Below are positions 27,157 to 37,900 of a stretch of DNA of 64,000 bases, one piece after another (within the stretch, counting starts at the first letter, position 1; each line of letters opens with the position of its first letter). The notes under the pieces are model-generated. The model worked only from the letters and a program-made list of their open reading frames with translations, was not told the origin of the DNA and did not search any database. The position numbers and the translations under genes are program-made. Origin of the DNA: Adiantum capillus-veneris (lineage: Eukaryota; Streptophyta; Polypodiopsida; Polypodiales; Pteridaceae); assembly GCA_014529385.2 (NCBI GenBank), contig CM043962.1, forward strand, positions 130,523,074 to 130,587,073, written 5' to 3'.

Positions 27157-27446
27157 TGGGTGAAAGCATGTTAACTTGTCATGCTTTTTCATGTCCCGGA
27201 CAATGCTAACTAGCACAATTTTGACATATACTAACTAGTACAATAACTTGAGCTACATCTCCAAGATCTATGACATATGATATATCAATAGAAAGCACTT
27301 GAAACAAGGAATCCAAATGTACAACCTCCGACAAATTTTGATATTATTTGTAAAAAATTTACCGGACGCCCAGCTTTTCGAAGATGTGCTAACTTGAAAC
27401 TGCTAACTAGCACAAAAAGCGCGACAGGTTAACATGCTTTCACCCA
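27157..27446. mobile_element. Small TIR element (MITE-like) inside element A
   Basis: 290 bases bounded by near-perfect inverted repeats: TGGGTGAAAGCATGTTAAC at the left, and its reverse complement at the right (about 19 bases; a further GTC/GAC match follows one mismatch). The inside is AT-rich without coding capacity and contains CTAACTAGCAC motifs near both ends. The flanks are AAC on the left and ACA on the right, so a clean target duplication was not seen. It splits the proline-rich part of Gag. Confidence 0.7.
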
Positions 27447-28332
27447 ACAGGTGGGATTGGTGGTCTGGGCCACGGTGGTCTCTCTCTAGGGGGTGACAAT
27501 TGGTTCCTCCTACCTCCTCTATTATAGTTTTGTTGCGGTTTGGGACAGTAGTACATACCGTGACCATCTTCTCCACAATTGTAGTAGTGATACTCCTTGT
27601 TTTGTCGTCATGATCTTCCCAAGTCTTAATCTATTTCTTGATTCCTTCCTTGCTGTATCAAGTGGACAGACAAATTCTGCAGTTGGTCAGTAATATGGGC
27701 CAACATATCTTGTCGGTCATTTCTTACCCCAGGAGCTAGTGGTGGTGGAGAAATGGTGGTTGTCGTAGTTGTTGGTCGACAAGATGTTCCTGCTTCTGTT
27801 GACTCGGTTTCTTTGGCTTTCATCCGCAGCTTCTTGTCCTTAAGGTGAGCAATCTCGACTGCTAACTAGTACGTAGCCGGGAATCTACCCTTCACCTTCT
27901 CCTTGAGAAGCGGCCATAAGCCATGCGTGAACCGGTCCTTTTTTAGGAAATCGGGTGCAACTTCCCCTCTTGCCAGTGACTCAACACATCGTTCCCACAA
28001 ATCCAAAAACTTGGACTCATAGGTGGCATATTCTAAAAGACCCTCCTGCTTCAAGTCTCTCAACTTTTTCCATAGCTTCTCTGAAGTGGTACCTCCCCCA
28101 AAGCGCCTCTTAAAAGTAGTTTTTAAGGGATCTCAGTCATCCTTAGTTGCTTCTGGAAGTGCGTTGTACTATGACCTAGCTTCTAGCTTCATGAGATGCT
28201 TAAAGATTCTAACCGGGATTCATTTGTATCTTTGTTTCTCACTACACATGCTACTTCAAAGTCATCTAGGAAATCTGTTACCAAATCCTCCCCCTTCTTT
28301 CCTTTAAATGTTGGAAATGCTACACTTGCCAT
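27447..28332 (-). pseudogene. Gag of element A
   Basis: Start Met at 28332 gives MASVAFPTFKGKKGEDLVTD then FLDDFEVACVV, homologous in layout to the Gag start of element B. A frameshift near 28215 moves to the frame that holds the conserved core: KLWKKLRDLKQEGLLEYATY, SKFLDLWERCVESLA, FLKKDRFTHGLWPLLKEKV. Further on are DMLAHITDQLQNLSVHLIQQ and a knuckle YYNCGEDGHGMYYC, in which the first Cys of CX2CX4HX4C is Tyr. Several stops are present (for example after FPATY). The product would be the capsid/nucleocapsid precursor. It is closest in this window to the Gag of element B (CWNCRESGHGMYNC). Confidence 0.82.
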
Positions 28333-28399
28333 GATTACTTACAAACTTTTTTTTTTATAAAACATAAATGACATTAGAGGCTCATAGCGGCTTTTTATA

Positions 28400-28570
28400 A
28401 GGTTGGGTGGATAGATTAAAACAGGATAAAGATGGGACATTGAAGGAGTGGTGGTAATCCAATATGGGGAAAATGATAGGGTTTGGGGAGCTAAGGATTT
28501 CTCCTAGCACCGTAGCACCAAACAAATACACAATCTTCTATTGGTAGAAGATTTTCCTATTTACATAAAT
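28400..28570 (-). pseudogene. Conserved leader peptide of element A (decayed)
   Basis: Between the 5' LTR and gag a minus-strand frame reads VNRKIFYQ, stop, KIVYLFGATVLGEILSSPNP and IIFPILDYHHSFNV. It aligns position by position with the small ORFs in the leader of B and in insert D: the RKIxFQ, FG, EILxSPxP and Y-x(2)-SF(D/N)V positions are shared. One internal stop shows decay. Function unknown. Confidence 0.6.
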
Positions 28571-28652
28571 ATTCACATGCATGTGCTGTAGAAATCTAAA
28601 CGGGAACGTTGTTGGCCAGTTTTCCATCATGCACAGAGGGTGAAGCACTTAC

Positions 28653-29597
28653 TTATACTCTTATTGTGCCTGTGTTGATGAGTCGGCACATCCACAGGAG
28701 GTTGTTTCCTTTCATAGGCTCCACTTTTCCTTCGTCGCTCAGCATATACGGGGTGATGGCAATGCATCTGACTACTCCTAGCCTTTTAGCTTGCAGCAGC
28801 CTGCAGGTAATTACCATAGTTGGCGTGCTGCATGAACTCCACTCCATTCAGTTGTAGCTCGTCTCCAGCCCACGGGGTTTCACCCATGGTGGAGAGCTTC
28901 TTAGGGATGAGCTATACGGGGAGAGGCCGGAGGAAGACCCTCTACCCGTCCTCCAAAACAGCGAGAGCAATAGCCGAACCACTCCTCCTTAGGGCGTGGA
29001 AACCTTCTTACCACTTCTACTTCAGGATTGTCAAAACGGATTGGCAGTACTCGCATGCGCCGTGCAAATGGATAGGCGACCTTCCACCGCTTAGCCTCGG
29101 ATGAGTGACCTTCTTTTCGGCAAACTGGGTACGACCCGACTTTCTGCACTTGAAGCACTCGCGTGGCCAAATGCTTCTTCCTTTGGGGTCATGTGTTTCC
29201 AAACTCTCTTAGCCCTTCCTTACATTTGGCTCGAGCAGCCCCTTTTGGCCACTTTGGAGTAGAGGTTGTACCTTTGCTTACAGTTTCCTTAGGAAAGAGA
29301 GGCCTTATCGTTTTCTTTCCTCCCTTGATATGGACGACCTCCTCACGGTGAGTGTTGATGTAGATGATTTCAACCCCTTCACTACCTTTGTTGTTGGCAC
29401 TCATTGACAGTGTGCTTTGGTTGACACCAGTGATGGCACTTCATAGACTTCCCACTTGATGCTCTCAATTTGCGGTTAGAAAAAGCAACATGAGATGGGA
29501 AGCTTACCTCTTGAATGTTTACGACGGTGTATTCTAGGAGCAGCACTTCAATGAAGGCGGTCAGTGCTTCTCCGGTATCCTCCTCCTCCGTTCTCAA
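28653..29597 (-). pseudogene. Cys-rich leader ORF remnants of element A
   Basis: Open minus-strand segments between PBS and gag. One reads VVNIQEVSFPSHVAFSN and a CHHWCQPKHTVNEC zinc-knuckle-like motif near 29430. Others read ECFKCRKSGRT, HLHGACEYCQ and EEWFGYCSRCF (29200-28930) with CX2C pairs, then CRLLQAKRLGVVRC. Frameshifts separate them. The repeated CX2C pairs suggest a zinc-binding protein once encoded ahead of gag. I do not recognise the family. Confidence 0.4.
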
Positions 29598-29682
29598 GTT
29601 AGAGAATTTTTTCAGCTATTCATCCATGATTGATGATGTGTGTTATCTTTAGCATTGTAAACTGGAGGTTTCCGAGAAGCCC

Positions 29683-29700
29683 TCCTCAGTGGGGGCACCA
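29683..29700 (-). other. Primer-binding site of element A
   Basis: On the minus strand TGGTGCCCCCACTGAGGA lies two bases inside the 5' LTR. The identical 18-mer serves element B (41894-41911). The tRNA was not assigned with confidence. Confidence 0.8.
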
Positions 29701-29702
29701 AA

Positions 29703-29860
29703 TGATGAGCACAAAGTGTGACACGAACCCCGACAGCCTCAAAAATGCCAGGAGCCGATGCACGCCGCGAGACGGCCACGGTGAAGCGAACAGGGGGCAC
29801 CACTTAGCCTTGAGCGGCTAGGATGCAGACAAAAATGATTGGAAATATCACAGACTCTAC

Positions 29861-29948
<88 letters not shown>

Positions 29949-30826
29949 GAGAGAGAATATGACAGGTGATGAAAACCCTTGGGGTGTGAGGGAGAACTAT
30001 TTTCTTGCAATATTTACAGAAACCTTATTTCCGGCGAGGTGGAAATCATGGTGATAGAGAGATAGAGGGAGAGATAGTGAGCCTACTAGTGCATTCTCTA
30101 GAGATGACTCACGGACACGGAAACCTTGCTAGCATGAGTGTGTGTGTCGACCATTGGAGTCGAGATGTAGACATAACTTCTTTACATGGTGCAAGTTCCC
30201 AAAGAAAATCGCTACACTAAGTCCCCTCTCTCGTGATGCAAATGTTGCCAATCCCTCCCACCAAAATACTACCAAGTGCTGACCTCTGATGAAACTGCAC
30301 ACCCCCCTTCCTTGATAGTGACCTCTCAATGCCTTTCTATAGGTGTTGTATGACAACCTACGGATTTTACTGAAGAGGGCATCGTGGATACGATGCCAGT
30401 GAACGGCGGCCTAGCTGGTGCATTGATGTAGTAAAATTCATCATTTTCAGGGTCGGCCGGGGCATGCCTTCGGCATCTTTGCTTGTTTCAGTGTTAGCGG
30501 CGCGTGACTTGGCCATCTGATGTCGATTCCTTCATTGGTTTATTTTCGGTGGGTGCGTATGGCGTGCGTGTGTATGTGTGGATAAGGAATGCACATAAGT
30601 GTGTGCATATATATGTGAGTGTGCTCATGAGTGCGTATATGTATGGGTGTATGTATGTGTGTTTTTTTTTTCTTTTATGAAAAGCGTTGTGAGTGTGTGT
30701 GCGCATTGCTCGGGATTGTGCTTGTATGTATGGATCGGGTGTGTTTGAGTGTATAGGTGTGTGGGTGTATATGGCAAGGTGTGCATGGGAACGGGGGGGT
30801 ATAAGTTATCTATATATATAACTATA

Positions 30827-30882
<56 letters not shown>

Positions 30883-31619
30883 CAAGGAACGGGAGGATAA
30901 GAATGGGAGAGAGAGAGAGAGAGGGAGCTCAGGTGTTGTATGGGGGAAGGGGAGGGTATGTGTGTGTATGTGTGTATGTGGTGAGTGTGTGCCTATGTTT
31001 AAGAGAGAGAGAAAACGGCTGCTGCGTGCTGGCTGCGCTATGAGCTCGACACAGAAAGCGAGATGGAGAGTTTGAGAGAGATGGAGGGGTGAGGTGGTGA
31101 GGGGGAGTGTGTGAGTGTGTATGAGAGAGGGAGAGAGGGCGAGGAGGAGTGTATGAGAGAGGGAGCTAGGGTATGCTGGCGCTTGCACAGACCTTGAGCA
31201 GAGAGAGAGAGAGAGAGAGAGATGATAGGATTGGCTGCAGGTGGCCCGTGGCCGACAGAGAACGAGGGAAGGGGGGGGGGGGTTGGCAAAACGAGGTGGG
31301 GAAGAGAGCGGGATAAGGGAGGGTGCGGCTGAGGGGTGACGGGGTGAGGAGAGAGAGAGAGGGATATTATCTTCTGCATGGAATCTTAAGAAACAAGAGG
31401 AGGGGAGAGAGTAAATGGGTGAAGGAAGATGACAAGCATCCCCCGGGTAGACGGTCCAAGTGACGGGATCATGGAGCTGGGGCTCCGTCCTGTAGTAGTG
31501 ACGAGCCATGAGCTTGGCCGCTTGTGCTGCAAGGTGACGGCGAGGGTGAGGGCCGGGGCTTTTGACGAGGAGAACCAAGGGGGGTTAGGTGGGTGGTGTG
31601 TGTTTTTGTATAGGCAACG

Positions 31620-31701
<82 letters not shown>

Positions 31702-32238
31702 TTGCGTTGACGCCCTCATAGGTTGCCGACAAGATTAGAGAGAGAGAGCCGTTCTCAACGGGAAATGAGAGAGAGTGTGGATGAGGGACAGAGAGAGTGT
31801 GTGCTGAGAACGAGAGAGGGAGAAGGTGGGGCTGCAGCTGAATGAGGGAGAGAGAGAGGTTTTGGACTAGAGAGAGAGAAAGAGAGAGAGAGATAATAAT
31901 CCCTTGCACCCTATGGGCTCGACCGAAAAGAGAACGAGCGAGGGAGGAAGGAGACTGAGTGGGAGAGAGAGATGCTGAGAGAGCGGGTGATGAGAGATTG
32001 GGCGAGGGTGAGTTGGGGGGGGGTGTATGTGTGTGAAGCTTTTGCAGAATGGGGTTGACAAGAAATCCATGACGATGATAAGGCAGGCAAGTGAGGCGGG
32101 CCATGTGACGAGGCCATGCTAGTAAAAGTTAGGGCCATGAGTTCGACCAGGACATTGCCGAGCCCTCCGATGATGTCTCCAAGGCTTCAGGCAAAGGAAA
32201 GATAATTTTTTTTCTTGATTTCCAAAAATCGGCTATCA
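29703..32238 (-). repeat. 5' LTR of element A
   Basis: 2536 bases beginning TGATGAGCACAAAGTGTGAC and ending CGGCTATCA. It contains (GA)n at 29866-29945, 31201-31222 and 31620-31697, and (TA)n near 30839-30880, matching the tracts of the left LTR in position but not in length. Confidence 0.9.
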
Positions 32239-32242
32239 CTAG
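32239..32242. other. CTAG shared junction between elements A and B
   Basis: The only four bases between the last base of LTR A (32238) and the first base of LTR B (32243). The same CTAG follows the right end of B (44616-44619), so it is the 4-bp target duplication of B and also the right-hand duplication of A. Confidence 0.8.
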
Positions 32243-34944
32243 TGAGGCAGTCCGGGGCGGGCAACAAGAAGAGTGGCCTCTAGACACCCTTCAAGGCTCC
32301 CATGCTGCTCAATGGGGCTGGGGCACAACACAACACAAACCAAAACAACAAACCCACCGCCAAATCCCAACTACACAAGGGGCACCACCTAGTTTAAGAG
32401 CGAACTAGGACGCAAAAGAGGAGAATCGTTAGAGCAACCCACAAACAAGCAAGGAATTTACACTAACCCTAACACCAATGGAATACTCTCACACACTAAA
32501 ACACGAGAGAGAGAGAGAGAGAGATAGTGAGATAGATAGAGATAGAGAGAGAGAGAGATAGTGCTCGGGCTGCTTTGAAACGTATCGGCGATGATCAAGC
32601 AAACACAATTATATATTTAAGAAAGAGAGAGAAAAGGGGGGGGGTGCTTGTTGCATTAATACCTTCTTACAAATCTGTCATGACAAATCAAAGTGAGATT
32701 AGTACTTGTTCAACATAGCTTGCGTAAATTTCACCACAACACATCACAAGAAAAGCCACCCTAATCACTGTCTTAAGGCCAAGGGAGTCCTCTCCACCCT
32801 GTCGCCCTCTTACAGTATGTGGGATCTATGGCTAGATTGATGACAACACCAGAGACAAGCTATCAAGAACTTAACAAAAAAAAAAACACCAAGACACTTA
32901 CGCATCATTGTTGTCCATTACTTCACGTTGGAAGGGAGACAAAGTATCCAAGCTTAGTCCAAATCCACCCTCCTTGATTCAGCGAATGTTGGGCTTACAC
33001 TAGTAGGAGAAATGATAGATTTCCTACTCTCAATTGAATGATCACTCTCTCTCTCTTACAATGGCATAGATTTCCCTTGCTAATCCCCTATTACAACACA
33101 TGCACATGCATAAGACAATGAGCTTCCACTCAAGAGCTCCTTCTAGAGAGGTTGAGCTTGGCTTCTCAAGCTATAGCATAGTGCTCTTGCTTATGGCTCC
33201 CCCTTTTATGCTAGCTACACCCTCCTTTTATAGCAATTTTGAAGGCTAGGGTTACTCCTCTAACCATGGTTGGGTTAGATTTTCAGCAATTTATCTAATT
33301 TCTTTTGCTTTGAATTATCAAGAAGTTGGTGGGGAAAGAGAGAGGAGAGAAATGGAGGTGATAGGACTTTTCATAGTGGGTTAGTGTTAGTAGAGTTAGT
33401 ATTAATTTACAAATGGAATTGAATATTTACAATGGGAGTATCCATGTAGGATACAAATAAGGAAGAAAAAACTCTTAAGAGGTAAGAAAAGGTGGATTTC
33501 TTACAAGGTTGATGCTCCAAGTGTCTTGAGTAGGGCCAATTTTGACGCTTGTTGACGGTCCACTAGCTTTGACGGTACATTTTTTCTCCACTCTTGACCT
33601 TCCTTGAGAGACAAGGTAATTGAAGCTGAGTAATCAACCACCATGATGCTGTCTTTTAAGAGAAGAGGCTGAATTTTGTGGTTTTTTGATAGATATGGGT
33701 AATTTGGAGGAGGAAAAATGAGACTAGGTGGTCAATTTTGGAATGGAATTATGTGTGGGAGGTATGAGTTCACCATGGTTTCTCTTATTCTTCAAGGTTG
33801 AGGAGAAGGTGAGTAGTGTGCAGAGAGGAGTGGTGAGAGAGATGGGGATGATGAGTGGAGAAGTGTGTGTGAAAGAGGAAAATGATAAAGTGGAAGAGAG
33901 AGTGTGGCTGCATAGCATGGGAAAACTGGGGTCCACTAAAAAAATCATAGCTCACAGTTGGTAGCTCCAAAAATCATGAAAACATTTGGGGTGATTATTC
34001 AAAGCGTGGGCTACATTTTCTCTTTTGACCACCGCTCCAAATTCGAAGTGGAGATAGGTGCCAAAATTCTCACCAAAAAGCCTGTTTTTTATGCCTGCAA
34101 AAGTCTTTTAGTGGTCCCCTCCTTTGTTGAATTTGTACAATGCATCCAAGAGTGAGCCCCTCCTTTGTCATATTATAATACAAAGCATTCAAGTTGCCCT
34201 TGACCCATGCATGGAGGAGGATTATTGGTGAAATAAGAAATATATACATGGTGGGACTAGTGTATGGACTATTCATGGACTTTAGCTCAATGAGCACATG
34301 GTGTTAGAATAATGAGTAAAAATAATAATAAAAATATGGAGGAGTTATGGATATGGAAAGATATTGGAATCATATGATATGATCCCTCCTTGAATTATTT
34401 TGGGTGAAAGAGGAAAATGTATGCAAGTAAATAATATAATAAAAGTAACCAATGAGTAGAAATCAATTTTTTGTTTTCACGAGGGTGAGGGTGAAAATGT
34501 GGGAGTGATTTGTATAAAGGAAAAATATGAGGTTAGAGTATGTACATATTGGCAAAAAAAATAAAATTATGGTGTAAGAGGATGAAAGAAGGTGTACATA
34601 GGTTTAATAAAACACACACCTAAGTAGAAATATTTAAATAAAATACCAAAATAATTATAAAAAATCCCTATATTTAGGCCATATATACAATGAAATATTT
34701 ACACACAAAGAGGCCATAATATACTTTTATTTTTTTATTTTTATTTATATATATATTTTTTTTTGGCTCACCTAGCCCAGTGACTAGCTAGCTGAGGGTT
34801 TTTAAGAAGATATGGGAAAAGTCCCGTGACTCACGCACGCCTATGTACAGTGAAATGGTAGGGATAGCCACAGTGTTTGGGTGATTTGGGTAGGGTGAGG
34901 TAACTCACTGTGGCAATTACAAAGAGCCGAAAAAACGACTATCA
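32243..34944 (-). repeat. 3' LTR of element B
   Basis: Begins TGAGGCAGTCCGGGGCGG and ends GACTATCA in plus-strand reading. Nearly identical to 41915-44615. Short open frames near 33.7-34.3 kb recur at 43.4-44.0 kb only because they are in the LTRs. Confidence 0.95.
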
Positions 34945-34960
34945 TTAGCCCTCCCCCTGG
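34945..34960 (-). other. Polypurine tract of element B
   Basis: On the minus strand CCAGGGGGAGGGCTAA abuts the 3' LTR start TGATAGTCG. It lies 13 bases beyond the gag-pol stop at 34973. Confidence 0.87.
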
Positions 34961-34972
34961 ATGATGGTATAT

Positions 34973-37900
34973 TCATGTACCATCATAGAGCATCTTTTCC
35001 AAAGAGAGTGCTTCAGAGTCCTTGACGAGATCTTCATTGTTTGGCCCCTTAGAATTTTGGCTGGAGTTACACTCATGCTTCATGTAACAATACTTACATA
35101 AGACAGCGGCCTTTGGACAGATCTTTGGTAGATCCTTTGGTAGAAGGCGACTCAAATAGGGCTTCAAGCGAGACCCGTTTACTTTCCTGGAGTGCTCTTT
35201 ACCATTCAAGTCCATAAGCTGATAGTAACTTGAATTGAAAGCCTTCTTGACTATGTAAGGCCCTTGCCATCTTGTTTCAAACTTGGCATCAAAACGATTG
35301 TCAAGTCGATTGTCTTACCTTAGCACAAGCTCTCCTTCCTTGATGCCTTTGTCCTTCAGTTTCTTGTCGTGCGTTTCTTTCGCTTGTGTGGCTTTCCTCT
35401 TGTAGCACTCATATGCTGCTTCTCTTTTCCACTCAAGCTCCACTAACGTAAGAAGTCGATCCATCCATGCCTCTTGATCATCTTGTGCTCCTTTGGCATG
35501 AAGTCGCATTGTTGGAATGTTGAGCTCGATAGGCTACAAAGCCTCTTGACCATAGACCAAGTGAAATGGTGTGAACTACGTGGCGTCCCTATATGTGGTT
35601 CGATATGCCCACAAGGCACCATCCAAGAAGTCATCCCATAATTTTGTCTTGTTTTGCACCATCTTTCTAATGATTCCTGCAATGACACCATTAGCCTTCT
35701 CTACCAAACCATTTGACTGTGGGTAGTATGGTGTTCTATGACGATGTAGAATGTGAAGCTCTTCACAAACTTCTGTGAGCAATCCTTTTCTAAACCCTGG
35801 ACCATTATCAGAAACAATCTCCAAAGGTGTGCCAAATCTACAACAAATGTGAGTGTAGACGAATTTGCTCACTGTCTTCTCATTTACCTTTGCCACACTT
35901 TGTGCTTCCACCCACCTAGTCATATAGTCTACAGCCACTAGAATGTAGAGTTTACCATTTTTTGTCCTAGGCAGAGGACCCATAGCATCAATGCCCCACT
36001 TTTCAAAGGGTCCATTTGCAAGCACTATTTGCCTCGGGCCATGCACCAACCTTCTATTTCCATTTATCTGACAAGTGTGACAGCTTTTACACCGATGTTG
36101 AACATCCACATGCAAACTTGGCCAAACATACCCCGAAAACAAAATCTTCTTCACAGTTAATTCTTGGGCAAAATGACCACCACATGCCTCTTCATGCAAA
36201 CCCTTTAGAATGGCTGGAATTTCCTTGATAGTTGGTACTCGTCTACACACTTGATCCTTCCCTCTTTGATAGAGGGAGCCTTCTAGGAAGAGATATACGC
36301 TTGCCTTCTTCATGAGTCTCCTCTTCTGAGCTTTTGTGAAGTCTGGTGGAAACTCACCCTCCAAAATGTAGCCAATGATGGGAGCCAATGACTCCAATCC
36401 CTGGTACCTCGGTTGCTTCACAGCAGCCGCCACCATGATGACCTGCACTTCTTTCTTTACACATGCAACGGCTTGTTGTGCAAGTAAATCAGCATCTTCA
36501 TTCTGTTTCCTAGGAATATGATATAGTTGCACTTCTTCAAATTGATTAAACAATCTACGAATGGCATGAACTTTTGTCCATAAGCTCTCATTCTTGCATG
36601 CCCAAATGCCTAAAATCTGTTTAACAATGAGAAGTGCATCTCCCTTTACCATGAGGCGTTGTATCCCTTGGCCAATGCACATCTTCAAACCTTGAAGTAG
36701 AGTGTCATATTCTGCTTCATTGTTGCTAGCTGAACTTGGTAGATTGAACTTCTCTTTCATGACCACCTCTCCACTTGGGTTGAGCAACACTAGCCCTCCC
36801 CCTTCTTTTCCTGTGGCTCGACGAAAAGCTCCATCAAAGAACAAAGTAAAAGCATTAGGAATACTTTTTGGTGGTGGCAATGGTAGGGTCTTTACTTCAG
36901 GCACCTTAATCTCCTTTTCGTGCACCCTATAAGTGAGAATCCCTGCCAATTGTGGACGCACACTATCTTCTACCTTGAAAGAGTATTGAAACTCTTGCAA
37001 CTCCATAATCCACTTTGAGATCCTAGTACTAAGATTCATTTGAGATGACACCCAAGGGAACAAATTTTCTGCAGTGAGAATTACAAAAGGTTTTGGTAGC
37101 AGGTAGGATCTAAACTTTCTCACCGCAAACATGAGAGAAAGCATCATGAGTTCTGCTTCTGTGTAGTCTCTCTCCAAAGCATTCATGACCCTACTAGCAA
37201 AGTAGATGGGTCGCATCCTTGTACTGTGGGGATCTTGTTGTAGCAACACAGCACCAATTGTTTCTTTCCCAGCACTAGAGCTAACAAAGAATGTGTACTC
37301 CCAACAAGGAGGCATGAGTGTTGGTAGCTCTGACAAAATGACTTTTATGTTACAAAAGTACTCTTCAAGCTCATCAGACCATGCAAATTCTACTTGTTGT
37401 GTCAACTTTTGCAAAGGGTGAAGTAACTCCGAGGCTAAGTGAATGAAGCGTGACATATACTTCACCTTTTGAATGAATGAGATGACCTCCTTAAGACTCT
37501 TGGGTGATGGTAGCTCAATAAGAGCCTTTGCCTTCGAAGGATCCACTTCAATGCCTTTGTAAGAAACTTTATGACCAAGCAAGATTACTTCATCCTCACC
37601 TATATGGCACTTGTCGGGGTTGAGTTGACCTCCCATGTCGTAGAGCTTCTTTAAACCTTCTTCTACCCTTTGTAGATGCAATGATTTTGAGCTATAAATA
37701 CAGAAATCATCAATGAACACCCTAATTGACTTTCCAAAGAATGCTTGAAACACCATATTCATGAAACGTTGGAATGTTGCAGGAGCATTTGTCAGACCAA
37801 ATGGCATGACTCTAAAAGCATAACAACCCCAAGGAGTGATAAAGGTTGTTTTCAATTGATCCTCCAGTGCAATCCCTATTTGAAAGTAACCTGAGTAACC

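Noticed and set aside
33724-34297. Small ORFs conserved identically at 43395-43968
   Set aside because: They are the same place in the two LTRs of element B. Identity reflects LTR duplication, not selection.
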